NCBI RefSeq assembly: GCF_023638055.1 | Contig: NZ_JAKRVY010000007.1 | Coordinates: 62,001 to 126,000 of the forward strand | Reading direction: 5' to 3' | Source of the DNA: Natranaeroarchaeum aerophilus | GTDB lineage: Archaea > Halobacteriota > Halobacteria > Halobacteriales > Natronoarchaeaceae | Length of the DNA: 64,000 bases | Part shown: positions 1-7,899 of the stretch, piece by piece | Layout: every line of letters starts with the position of its first letter | How positions within the stretch are numbered: the stretch's first letter is position 1 | The notes under the pieces: model-generated | Seen by the model: the letters and a program-made list of their open reading frames with translations, nothing else | Databases searched by the model: none | Told to the model about the DNA's origin: nothing | Translations under genes and position numbers: made by a program

Positions 1-29
1 CTTCCTGAATTCACCAGCTGTCTTTAAAA

Positions 30-347
30 TTGTATGGTATCACGCTACCACCATCTATCAAAGTCTTTCCCGTCGACACGCACGTCCACAGGATCTACCG
101 GCGCATGGGAATCGCACCCGCCGACGCTGACCACGAAGCGGTCCGAACGGTACTGGAACGTGACGTCCCGGCGGACAAATGCGGGTTCGGCCACACTGCG
201 ACGATCCAGTTCGGCCGGGAGTTTTGTTCCGCACGCAAGCCCGCCTGTCTTGACGACCCCGAGGCCTGCCCGATGGCTGATCTCTGTGAGCAGGTCGGCG
301 TCTACCCCGAAAGTGGCGAAGTCGTCGATCCGGTCGACGCGCAGTGA
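30..347 (+). pseudogene. Endonuclease III (Nth) C-terminal fragment, 5' part lost
   Basis: Encodes the end of a haloarchaeal endonuclease III, the base-excision repair glycosylase/AP lyase. The FPVDTHVHRI segment, which holds the catalytic Asp of the HhH-GPD fold, starts near base 63. It is followed by the [4Fe-4S] loop with four Cys spaced 6, 6 and 5 residues apart (C-SARKPA-C-LDDPEA-C-PMADL-C). The helix-hairpin-helix and catalytic Lys that should lie just upstream are absent. Bases 1-60 are AT-rich, do not resemble the family, and contain an in-frame TGA at 6-8. The only starts are a TTG at 30 or nothing, so I read this as a 5'-truncated or disrupted gene. The window edge prevents checking whether the missing part lies further left. 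Confidence 0.7.
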
Positions 348-495
348 TCGGCACTGGACCCACGGCACGGGATGGCGACCGCTGGATCGGTGATCCTCCG
401 CGGCCGGTTGAGCGTTTGTTGGCACGGTGGGCAATCTCTACCAGTATTCGTGCTAACTACGCTCTCTGCTCTCCTGACGCATAACTACAGTCGTC

Positions 496-522
496 GAAGT
501 GTATCACTTCGAAAGTTGAAGT
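496..522. promoter_or_regulatory. Triple half-site operator upstream of the TetR gene
   Basis: GAAGTG-tat-CACTTC (496-510) is a perfect 6-3-6 inverted repeat. A third half-site, GAAGT at 518-522, follows after 7 nt, so ACTTC-n7-GAAGT forms a second dyad. It lies about 75 nt upstream of the TetR start, a likely place for autoregulation. The same three half-sites in mirror order occur at 55536-55562. The rest of 348-597 shows no gene; a TATA-like tttatc near 565-570 fits a leaderless start at 598. Confidence 0.5.
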
Positions 523-597
523 ATAGCCGGAAACAGCCCTGATCATCAGTGAACTCCGAAACCGGTTTATCGCTTGCTAACTGGGTAGTCAGTCGGG

Positions 598-1224
598 ATG
601 AGCGACACGTCAGACGAGTCAGAGGCCGCGTCGGATTCGCGTGATGAGATCATGGATGCGACGTATCGCGCGCTCTGCGAGCACGGCCACGCCGACCTCA
701 CGATGCAACATATCGCCGACGAGGCGGGAAAGAGCACGGCACTGTTGCATTACCACTTCGACACGAAAGAGGAGCTACTTGCGGCGTTTATCGACCACCT
801 GATTACCGAGTTCGAATCGACGGTCGCACCCGACGAGAACGACTCTGCCACCGAACGGCTTCGGGAGTTTCTGGATCTCTGGGTCCTAGAGCCCGAAGAG
901 GATGACCGCACAGCGCTTCATCTCGCCCTACTCGAACTGCGCTCACGCGGCCCGTTCAACGAAACCTACCGCGAAGAGCTCGCCCGAAGCGACGAAGTAC
1001 TGCGGAGGATCGTCGTCGAAATCATCCGAGATGGGATCGAACAGGGCGTCTTTCGGGACGTCGAACCGGAGGGAACTGCGCGGCTGATCGTCGCCACGCT
1101 CGACGGTGCGCGGACACGCCAGATAACGCTCGACGATCCGGCGTACTCCCAGCGGGTCCGCAAACAGTTAGAGGACCAGCTCGTCGAGGGGTTGCTCGTC
1201 AGCGACGATGCAACCCGTCGATAG
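598..1224 (+). CDS. TetR/AcrR family transcriptional regulator
   Basis: A 208-residue cytoplasmic DNA-binding protein. Residues about 15-62 form the TetR helix-turn-helix, with TMQHIADEAGKSTALLHYHF at 36-55 and then KEEL. The remaining 150 residues are the variable ligand-binding and dimerisation domain, with a late hydrophobic helix ending in a TetR_C-like tail. The acidic N-terminal extension (about 14 residues) is typical of haloarchaeal versions. The start is set by a TATA-like element about 28 nt upstream. The palindromic half-sites at 496-522 suggest that it represses its own promoter. It stands alone, so the ligand and other targets are unknown; a mirror copy of the operator 55 kb away points to a sensor kinase gene. 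Confidence 0.88.
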   Translation: MSDTSDESEAASDSRDEIMDATYRALCEHGHADLTMQHIADEAGKSTALLHYHFDTKEELLAAFIDHLITEFESTVAPDENDSATERLREFLDLWVLEPEEDDRTALHLALLELRSRGPFNETYREELARSDEVLRRIVVEIIRDGIEQGVFRDVEPEGTARLIVATLDGARTRQITLDDPAYSQRVRKQLEDQLVEGLLVSDDATRR

Positions 1225-1442
1225 AACGTGCGAAAGCGGGCGGACGGCCATCGGAGGCCAGTCACACACCGGAAGCCAGCCATCCCCCCGCTCCGCCCGG
1301 TGAAGTGGAACACCGGATGACGACCGTGCGTGCTGAAAGCACGCGTCCGAACGTCGCTCACAGACACACTAAACGGCTTCCCCTATACTGACTATATGTA
1401 TCATTTTGGGATTTAACACTGGCTGGATGGCCACTTCTGAAC

Positions 1443-1871
1443 TCACTCTCCTGCGAGCAGCGTCGATACTCGTGCGTTTTCCTTGAGGTAGATTCCCGCT
1501 CCACCGACCGACAGCGGCACCAATGAGAGCGACTCGACGTGCAGCGTCGGATGCAATGCGCCGCGGGCCCGGAGTTCGTCCCGAATCTGCAAAACTGCAC
1601 GTTCGTCAATATCCAGACGCTCGTTGTACTCGATCAGATACTGCCCGGCGTCGAGATGCCACCACTGATACTCGTCATCGTCGTTGCGCCAGGTCCGGTC
1701 GTGGGCGACGAGTTCGGCCGCCTCTAGCTCGCCCCCGCCGAAATCGACCCGTCCCGGTGCTTCGATCTCGTACACCTCGGTGACAGTCAGATCGACCCTG
1801 TCATCGTGTTGCTGTGTCGGTTGATGCACGATTCCGTCCATCGCGTCGAGGAGTTCGCTAACAGTGGGCAT
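1443..1871 (-). CDS. dCTP deaminase/dUTPase-like protein
   Basis: A 142-residue protein resembling the trimeric dUTPase/dCTP deaminase fold. A beta-rich core contains LDAGQYLIEYNERL (compare the PG-x-L-x-T-E strand of Dcd), an RDELRARGALHPTLHVES segment at the place of the SS-x-R motif, and a GGAGIYLKENARVSTLL ending. The canonical catalytic residues are not all recognisable, so activity on dCTP or dUTP is an inference. The open frame continues upstream, but that part is antisense to the next gene. The ATG at 1871 is chosen because the coding signal starts there and it leaves an 84-nt divergent promoter region towards 1956. Confidence 0.7.
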   Translation of the reverse strand: MPTVSELLDAMDGIVHQPTQQHDDRVDLTVTEVYEIEAPGRVDFGGGELEAAELVAHDRTWRNDDDEYQWWHLDAGQYLIEYNERLDIDERAVLQIRDELRARGALHPTLHVESLSLVPLSVGGAGIYLKENARVSTLLAGE

Positions 1872-1955
1872 CGGCAGTGATGTCGACGCGCCGGTGCAAA
1901 AAGTCCCGGTACTGACGATATCAACGTTTACATAGCTTCCTTCTGTGCTCGCCGT

Positions 1956-3062
1956 ATGGACGTTCGAACCGCCTTCTTCGCCCTCCTGGTCGCTGTCCTC
2001 GGGATTATCGGGTTCCTGCTCGTCGACCCGTTCCTCCAGTACGTGCTCGCCGCTGGACTGCTCGCGTTCGTGCTCTTTCCGCTCCACGAGCGACTCAGCG
2101 AGCGGATCGGTCCGCGTCCGTCCGCGGCCGTCCTCACGGCAGTCGCGTTCGTCACGGCCATTGTGCCGCTCCTCGTACTGACACTGATCCTGCTGGACAC
2201 GACGATAACGTTCCTGGACGACTTGCAGGGCAGTGATCTCTCGGTCTTTCTGGACTCCGTCCGTGGCTTTCTTGTCGACGACCTCGGCGTCGATCCGGGC
2301 CACGTCGAGGAGATCGAGGCCGCAGCAATCGAGGAGTTCGAGGACCTGCTCGCCGCCTCGGCCGAGATCCTGTTGACCCAGACGCTTGGCCTGCTCGATA
2401 CGACGGTTGACGTCGGGTTCGGCGTGTTGATTCTCGCCTTCCTGCTGTATTACCTGCTGGTCGACGGTCCCGACCTTGTCGAGTGGACCCGCGAGGTGAC
2501 GCCGCTCGACAACGACGTGCAGGACGAACTGTACGACGAGATGTCGGTCGTGACCTGGGCCGTCATCGGTAGCCACTTGCTGGTCGCCGTCGTCGAGGGG
2601 ATTCTCGGGGGGATCGGTCTCTGGCTCGTCGACGTCCCCAACGCGGCATTCTGGGCGGTCGTCATGGTCATCGCCTCGATCATGCCCGTAGTCGGCGTCT
2701 GGCTGGTCTGGGCTCCGATGGTCGTCTATCTCGTCGTCGTCGGTCAACCGGTTGGCGCTGTCATTCTGCTTGTCTACGGCGTCGCGGTCCTCTCGGTGGT
2801 GGACAACTACCTCCGCGCGATCTTCGTCGACGCGGGATCGGGCGTCCACCCCGCCATCGTGCTCGTCGGCGTCCTCGGCGGGATCTACCTGCTCGGCATC
2901 ATGGGTCTGTTCCTCGGCCCGATTCTGCTCGCCCTGTTCAAAGCCGCAGTGACCGTGTTCGATCGAACGCACGGCGTGTCGAGTCCGTCGAGAGAGGACG
3001 CGACGGCCGAGACGGGGGACGATGGGCCACCCGAATCGGGCGGCTCCGGGGCCAGCGGCTAG
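1956..3062 (+). CDS. AI-2E family transporter (PF01594-like membrane protein)
   Basis: A 368-residue integral membrane protein with the layout of the AI-2E/PerM family: two hydrophobic segments at residues 5-50, one near 60-85, a soluble acidic stretch (about 90-145), then four or five segments from 150 to 335. The C-terminal segments include the family-like PVVGVWLVWAPMVVYLV and HPAIVLVGVLGGIYLLGIMG. Family members export diverse small molecules or act as Na+/H+ antiporters; the substrate here cannot be read. The C-terminal tail is acidic and Gly/Ser-rich. A TATA-like tttaca near 1930 lies about 26 nt upstream. The stop codon overlaps the stop of the convergent hydrolase gene (shared CTAG). 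Confidence 0.88.
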   Translation: MDVRTAFFALLVAVLGIIGFLLVDPFLQYVLAAGLLAFVLFPLHERLSERIGPRPSAAVLTAVAFVTAIVPLLVLTLILLDTTITFLDDLQGSDLSVFLDSVRGFLVDDLGVDPGHVEEIEAAAIEEFEDLLAASAEILLTQTLGLLDTTVDVGFGVLILAFLLYYLLVDGPDLVEWTREVTPLDNDVQDELYDEMSVVTWAVIGSHLLVAVVEGILGGIGLWLVDVPNAAFWAVVMVIASIMPVVGVWLVWAPMVVYLVVVGQPVGAVILLVYGVAVLSVVDNYLRAIFVDAGSGVHPAIVLVGVLGGIYLLGIMGLFLGPILLALFKAAVTVFDRTHGVSSPSREDATAETGDDGPPESGGSGASG

Positions 3063-3838
3063 ACTCGTTCTTCGAGAAAGTCCCGCGTCAGTTCGTACAC
3101 CTCGTCGTACATGTCACCGTGAAACGGCACCGCATGATCGCTCGGGAGCGTCTCGAACTCGACGTCGGCTACTGGTGCGAGCGCCTCGGCAAACTGCTCG
3201 GACTGTGCGGGCGGAACGACCCCATCGTCGTTCCCGTGGAGCAAGAGCGTGGGCGACATCGAGTCGTCGACTCGGGCCGCGGGCGAGGCCGCCTCGTAAC
3301 GGTCGGGGACCTCCTCGAAGGAGCCGCCGAGATACTGGGTATTGATCTCGGAGTCCCCGGATGCACCGTCCTCGTCGCCAGCCCGGAAATCGTAGATCCC
3401 CGAGTAGCCGACGACCGCCGCGGGCGGAGTGACACCCGCCTCTGCAGCGGTCGCCGCGGCGAGGGCGACCAGATTTGCGCCTGCGGAGTGCCCGATCGCG
3501 GCGACACGGTCGGGATCCGCGCCGTACTCTTCTCCCACGGATCGGATCCACTCGATCGCCGCACGGACGTCCGTGAGCGCTGCGGGAAACTGGTGTTCGG
3601 GCGCGAGCCTGTACTGCGGTTCGACGGCGAGATAGCCGTCGCTCGCGACGTCGATCGCGTGCCGGGCGAACTCGCCCTTGTCGCCAAAGAGGAACCCGCC
3701 CCCACGGACGAGAACGGCTACGGGAAGCGGCCCCTCACGGTCGGCTGGCTCGTAGACGTCGAGCCGGAGCGTCTCGCCCGCCACCTCCCGGAACGGCACA
3801 TCCGTGTGAACGGTCACCGTCGATTCGGCTGTTGCCAT
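3059..3838 (-). CDS. Alpha/beta hydrolase (BD-FAE/HSL-like esterase)
   Basis: A 259-residue cytoplasmic esterase-like hydrolase. The nucleophile elbow is GHSAG with Ser118, the acid is probably in HGNDDG (about 204), and the His is in PSDHAVPF (His235). The oxyanion-hole motif of the hormone-sensitive lipase group is normally HGGG but reads RGGG here (45-48), so the first His is replaced. The following YRLAPEHQFPAALTD (about 76-90) is typical of this group. The substrate is unknown. The ATG at 3838 has a TATA-like gcttattcc about 26 nt upstream on the minus strand. It converges on the AI-2E transporter gene and overlaps it by 4 nt. Confidence 0.85.
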   Translation of the reverse strand: MATAESTVTVHTDVPFREVAGETLRLDVYEPADREGPLPVAVLVRGGGFLFGDKGEFARHAIDVASDGYLAVEPQYRLAPEHQFPAALTDVRAAIEWIRSVGEEYGADPDRVAAIGHSAGANLVALAAATAAEAGVTPPAAVVGYSGIYDFRAGDEDGASGDSEINTQYLGGSFEEVPDRYEAASPAARVDDSMSPTLLLHGNDDGVVPPAQSEQFAEALAPVADVEFETLPSDHAVPFHGDMYDEVYELTRDFLEERV

Positions 3839-4327
3839 GCGCTCACAGTCGAGCCACGCCAGGAATAAGCCTGCCGGAGAGCGTAGCCACTTGGGACGTT
3901 TGAGAGGGCGGCTCGGGAAAGGTCGTCGTCACAAGGGGCTCGGTGGGGGTAACCGTCGTCACTGCCGCCCGTCGGTGGTAGGCCGCGGCGGCGTTTTACG
4001 CTTGCGGGTCGCGTCTGGTTCGATCGCTGTACACACTCCCCCGGCTCTGTTGAAACCCTCTGCAACAGACACATGTAGCATGCTGAATCAGAGCGCGAGT
4101 CTTGCACGGGTAGTCCACCAAAAAGTCAGTTATTCAGATCGATTGATACAGGGCACGTACTGATCGGCTAATTCTCGCTCTGAACAGGCTCAAATAAGGC
4201 ACGCATCAAAACCATCCTCCGAGGTTCTGGCAGTTCAGCAGTTTCATAAAAAGCAGCGGGAAGGCATCCAGAGGAGAATTTATAACACCAAAAGGTATTA
4301 TCATTGAGTATCGTGGGCTGGTTGAAA
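3839..4327. other. Gene-free stretch leading into an AT-rich island
   Basis: No convincing gene is seen over about 490 nt. GC content drops sharply from about 4060 onward. A GGCTCTGTTGAAACC segment at 4043-4057 resembles the terminal repeat of IS6-type elements, and the same core is seen at 49592 and, inverted, at 51082-51097. No transposase remains. TATA-like elements (tttataa at 4279-4285 and ggtattat near 4294-4301) serve the next gene. Confidence 0.4.
4043..4060 (+). repeat. IS-terminus-like sequence GGCTCTGTTGAAA, copy 1
   Basis: The 13-nt core is identical to that at 49592-49604 and close to the inverted copy at 51082-51097. The form (GGxTCTGTTGxAA) recalls IS6-family ends. It marks the left side of the AT-rich island. 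Assignment to an IS family is inference. Confidence 0.35.
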
Positions 4328-4666
4328 ATGGTGCAAAGGATTGGAGATGACACACTAAAAATTGGAAACTCTAAGGTCAAATTCAAACACCCAATAAAAA
4401 AGTATCTCAAAACAAAGGAGACAATCATAGTTCTCCTAGATGTCCCGGTCAACGAGCACAATAACAGGAATGTACTCGGAATAAATCACTCTGGTCATCA
4501 ACTGTGGGAGATTGAACCGGTTATAGACCCTTCAGAGCGCTCTTCACACTATACGAATATAGTAGAAAGAGAGGGTGAAATTTGGGCACTTAATTGGCGA
4601 GGCGACGAATACTGTCTCGCACCCGAAACAGGCGAGGTTCTTAAAAAACAGTTCCGAAGATTTTGA
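4328..4666 (+). CDS. Hypothetical protein in AT-rich island
   Basis: A 112-residue soluble protein of unknown function, alternating beta-type segments, ending PETGEVLKKQFRRF. It begins with an IGDDTLKIGNSKVKFKHPI stretch and ends with a WALNWRGDEYCLAPETGE segment that suggests a small beta-propeller-like or immunity-type fold. I recognise no named domain. The base composition is much more AT-rich than the flanks and the protein is more basic than typical haloarchaeal ones, which suggests horizontal transfer. The ATG at 4328 is preferred over an in-frame TTG at 4304 because both TATA-like elements upstream place transcription start downstream of or close to 4304. Confidence 0.7.
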   Translation: MVQRIGDDTLKIGNSKVKFKHPIKKYLKTKETIIVLLDVPVNEHNNRNVLGINHSGHQLWEIEPVIDPSERSSHYTNIVEREGEIWALNWRGDEYCLAPETGEVLKKQFRRF

Positions 4667-4922
4667 CCGGCCATACACACAACTGGGAAATGCAAGAAAT
4701 ATTTGAGTCGATAGGTGAGCGTCATCGTCAGAGGTGCACGGCTACCGAACGGCTGAATCACTGGTAGTGGACTGAAACAAATGATGTTGGTGCCTAGACT
4801 CATACCGGCTCATTAAGAGTAAGAACTCAGAACCCAACTCGCCTAAAGATCACGCTGACATCCTCTAACAATGAATAAAGTTATCAACAATAAACAACTA
4901 TACATAGTTCAACTTCCCAACG

Positions 4923-5489
4923 ATGAAGTTCAAAGCTGTAGCATACGTTGATGAATACGTCATTGATGGAGAGAACACGGGAACCTTCGCCGGGGATGAC
5001 ACACATATTACATACAGTCCGGAAGATGCGTCTACGTGGCCGTCATTTTCGATTCCAACGGACGAAGTTACCAGTATTACGATAAACCGGGATACAACAC
5101 TCACCCAGAACAGATTCCTCGGCTGGTTCTTTGCGGCTATCACTGCCGTCCTGGTGATATTCACCTATATGATGTCCTTTGCCGGCCAAATAACAAATCC
5201 CGAAGTCAATAGTATCACCCTCATCATGGGCTTTTTTATCCTGGGTGGATTCACCACGACGGTTGAATACTTCACACGAGAAAGCCACGATGTTATCGTT
5301 GTGAACATCAAGACTGATAACGACGAACACCACGCCGTTCATGGACGAAGAAGCAATAACGAATTCGTCGAAGCATGCAATGAACTCATCACATCCGATC
5401 TTGAAACAGTGATTGTTGATAAAAAACTGAAAAGTGGATTCAGCGAACTCGAAACAGCACATCTCGGCGATAACAACCTCTCATCTTGA
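4923..5489 (+). CDS. Hypothetical two-TM membrane protein
   Basis: A 188-residue protein with a soluble beta-rich N-terminal part (1-60), two closely spaced membrane segments (about 65-85, FFAAITAVLVIFTYMMSF, and 95-112, ITLIMGFFILGGFTTTV), and a polar C-terminal domain (115-188). The layout resembles small membrane proteins with a PH-like or DUF-type sensing domain, but no family is recognised. A TATA element (actatacata near 4897) lies about 26 nt upstream of the ATG, fitting a leaderless mRNA. Like its left neighbour it is AT-rich, and the two may have arrived together. Bases 4667-4922 between them contain nothing recognisable. Confidence 0.7.
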   Translation: MKFKAVAYVDEYVIDGENTGTFAGDDTHITYSPEDASTWPSFSIPTDEVTSITINRDTTLTQNRFLGWFFAAITAVLVIFTYMMSFAGQITNPEVNSITLIMGFFILGGFTTTVEYFTRESHDVIVVNIKTDNDEHHAVHGRRSNNEFVEACNELITSDLETVIVDKKLKSGFSELETAHLGDNNLSS

Positions 5490-5575
5490 AATCGTATGCA
5501 CCAAATACCGGTCATCCGTGTTCGCTCCGAAATGTAGTTCTCTACAACGAGTTAATCACGATGGCGGTCTGTCGA

Positions 5576-5605
5576 GTGCTCCTGGACCTGTCCGCGCAGG
5601 AGCAC
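5576..5605. terminator. Hairpin GTGCTCCTG / CAGGAGCAC
   Basis: A perfect 9-bp inverted repeat (5576-5584 and 5597-5605) with a 12-nt loop, between the stop at 5489 and the convergent gene ending at 5764. There is no T-run after it, so it may be a structural or regulatory hairpin rather than a terminator. Confidence 0.3.
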
Positions 5606-5763
5606 GATCCATCGGGCCATGCTGCCATCGTCTAACGTATTCCGATCGGGAGAACGCCAGCACTGTTGTCGCCCCCACAACTACAGCATCCAGACGCTGA
5701 AAATGCACTTTATATTCAGCAGGTTTTCAAAGATGTCTCATTCCAACCATTTCGACGGAGCCC

Positions 5764-7008
5764 CTACTCCCATTCCGATTCTCGCGGGTCTTCGTGCCCA
5801 TCAGTTGGCGGGTCCTGCCACGCTGCTGCAGCGGCGTGCTCCTCGGCGATCGCTTCGATCTCCGCGGCGTCGAGCACCCCCCGCTCGGCGATGACGCCCG
5901 CAACGAGATCGCCCGGCGTGACGTCGAACGTGGGGTTCAACACGTCCAGCCCCGCCTCGCCGTCGTACACTGCCCCTGTATCGCCGGATTCGAGATTGAC
6001 GGCCGACTCGTGGCTAACCTTGTCGCTGGCCGCGACGACGTAGACCGGAACCTCCTCGCGAGCGGCGGCCAGCGCGGCAACGCGCGTCCCGGTCTTGTTG
6101 ATCACCCGGCCGTCCGGCAGAATCGTGTCCGCGCCGACGAGCACCGCATCGACGTCTTCGGTCGCAAGCACGTGGGCGATCGCGGCGTCGGTGTGGACGG
6201 TGACCGGCGCGTCGTGTTCGGCCGCGAGTCGCTCCGCGACGTCGATCCCTTCGCGGGCCGGGCGGGACTCGGCGACGAAGACCCCCGAGAGGGTCGCACT
6301 ACCGAGCGCGTCCAGCACGGTTCCCGAACGCGAGAGCGTGAGCACGGCGTCGCCCTCGATCAGCTCCGCGGCTGCTGCGGCCGCCTCGGCGTCCGAATCG
6401 ATCGCGCGGTCGATACCAGCCGTGGCGGCGCGCTGGATTGCGTCGGGTGTCGGGTCGTCCGTGCCATTCCATTCGTCTGCACCCCCCGCGTCGCTTACCG
6501 CCCGGTTCACGCGATTGCGGAGCACGGCCATGCTCGGGCGGGCTCTGAGCAGTCGCCGTCCGAGATCGTGGAGTTCATCCGGGTCCCGCTCGCCCTCGGC
6601 GGCCAGCAGCGCAGCCCGGTCCCGGAGCACTTCGAGCGCCCGCACCGAGAGAGAGGCAGCGCCGTGCTCGTCGTCCGCCGCGATGGAGCGAACCGTCGGC
6701 GCAACGCGCTCGTAGGGGTCCCACGCGCTGGGGGCGGCGTCATCGTCGAGCAGCGTGGTGGGACAGCGCCAGGCGCGCTCCGTGCCGACCGTGGGGCGTT
6801 CCGGCAGGTCGAACAGCACCGGCCGTAGCTGGTCATTCCCGATCGGCGCACCGATCCGAACCTGCTGGCTGTCGACGTCGCCCGGGACCAACCCAGCGAC
6901 CGCCCGATCGGCGTCTTCGCCGTCGACTGTCGGCAACGCCCATCCCTGCTCGCCCTGTTCGACGAGCACGTCCCCATGGTGACGGAGTACTGCGTAGAAC
7001 GTCGTCAT
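5764..7008 (-). CDS. eIF2B alpha/R15P isomerase-like protein with N-terminal Nudix-like domain
   Basis: A 414-residue two-part protein. Residues 1 to about 110 (MTTFYAVLRHHGDVLVEQG...) look like a degenerate Nudix domain without a recognisable Nudix box. From about 115 onward it is an aIF2B/ribose-1,5-bisphosphate isomerase-type Rossmann domain, with the conserved GADTILPDGRVINKTGT segment. In true R15P isomerases a Cys lies in the T-x-C-x-S region; here that region reads LTLSRSGTV, so the isomerase activity of the archaeal AMP pathway is doubtful. The ATG at 7008 is preferred to a GTG at 7014. It is transcribed divergently from cofE. Confidence 0.75.
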   Translation of the reverse strand: MTTFYAVLRHHGDVLVEQGEQGWALPTVDGEDADRAVAGLVPGDVDSQQVRIGAPIGNDQLRPVLFDLPERPTVGTERAWRCPTTLLDDDAAPSAWDPYERVAPTVRSIAADDEHGAASLSVRALEVLRDRAALLAAEGERDPDELHDLGRRLLRARPSMAVLRNRVNRAVSDAGGADEWNGTDDPTPDAIQRAATAGIDRAIDSDAEAAAAAAELIEGDAVLTLSRSGTVLDALGSATLSGVFVAESRPAREGIDVAERLAAEHDAPVTVHTDAAIAHVLATEDVDAVLVGADTILPDGRVINKTGTRVAALAAAREEVPVYVVAASDKVSHESAVNLESGDTGAVYDGEAGLDVLNPTFDVTPGDLVAGVIAERGVLDAAEIEAIAEEHAAAAAWQDPPTDGHEDPRESEWE

Positions 7009-7137
7009 ACGCACGAGGAGACGCTCGCCGCCCGAACGTCTTTCGACATGGGAACGGGGGTTTTCAGGGCACCTTCGACAGCGGCCGTGCTTTCCACCAT
7101 CAGGGGCCTTTTATCGCCACGCTGCCGAGGGGCGACT

Positions 7138-7896
7138 ATGCAGGCGCTCCCGGTGCCCGATCTCCCGGAGATACGGGAAGGTGACGACATCGCCGCGTTA
7201 GTCGACGAGCGGATAGACCTGCGACCGTCGGACATCGTCGCGGTCGCGAGCACCGTCGTCTCGAAAGCGACGGGGCGGACTGCCGACCTCGACGATTTTC
7301 CGGCGGACGACCGGGCCCGATCGGTTGCACAGCGACTGGAGGACGCGACCGGCGACGAGAAGGACCCGCGGTTCGCACAGGCGGTGCTCGAAGAGAGCGA
7401 AGAGCTGCTGATCGAGTCGCCGTTCCTGCTGACCCGGACCCACTTCGGCCACATCACGGTCAACGCGGGGATCGACCGCTCGAACGTGCCCGGCCACGAC
7501 CTCCTGTTGTTGCCCGAGGACCCATCCGAGCGCGCTGCCGAGATCCGCGCCGGGCTCGACGTCGACGCGCCGGTGCTGGTCACCGACACCTGCGGGCGGC
7601 CGTTCCGCCACGGCCAGCGCGGCGTCACGATCGGCTGGGCGGGGATGCCCGCGAGCCGCGACTGGCGCGGCGAACACGACCGGGACGGGCGCGAACTCGG
7701 TGTGACGGTCCAGTCGGTCGTCGACGAACTCGCGGCGACGGCGAACCTCGTCGCTGGTGAGGGCGCAGGCGGGACGCCGGTTGTCGTGATCCGCGACTGG
7801 GACTTCGGCGAGCACGGCGGAAGCGACGAACTGTTCCGCGATCTCGACGGCGACTTCGTTCAGCAGGCGCTGCGACAGTGGAGCTACGAGGACTAA
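7138..7896 (+). CDS. cofE: Coenzyme F420-0:L-glutamate ligase
   Basis: A 252-residue enzyme that adds glutamates to F420-0 with GTP, the tail-building step of coenzyme F420 synthesis. CofE hallmarks are DIVAVASTVVSKATG near residues 30-45, SPFLLTRTHFGHITVNAGIDRSN with the metal-binding region at about 95-117, and DTCGRPFRHGQRGVTIGWAG, with its GRP-R motif, at about 150-170. The ATG at 7138 is chosen because a TATA-like ttttatc at 7109-7115 lies about 26 nt upstream; a longer open frame exists but is antisense to the neighbour. Only 3 nt separate it from an F420-dependent reductase, so maturation and use of the cofactor are probably co-transcribed. Confidence 0.93.
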   Translation: MQALPVPDLPEIREGDDIAALVDERIDLRPSDIVAVASTVVSKATGRTADLDDFPADDRARSVAQRLEDATGDEKDPRFAQAVLEESEELLIESPFLLTRTHFGHITVNAGIDRSNVPGHDLLLLPEDPSERAAEIRAGLDVDAPVLVTDTCGRPFRHGQRGVTIGWAGMPASRDWRGEHDRDGRELGVTVQSVVDELAATANLVAGEGAGGTPVVVIRDWDFGEHGGSDELFRDLDGDFVQQALRQWSYED

Positions 7897-7899
7897 TCT

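Noticed and set aside
1872-2972. Long minus-strand open frame extending the dUTPase-like protein
   Set aside because: It is antisense to the AI-2E transporter gene and encodes a low-complexity Asp/Arg/Glu-rich product; GC-rich genes commonly leave their complement open.
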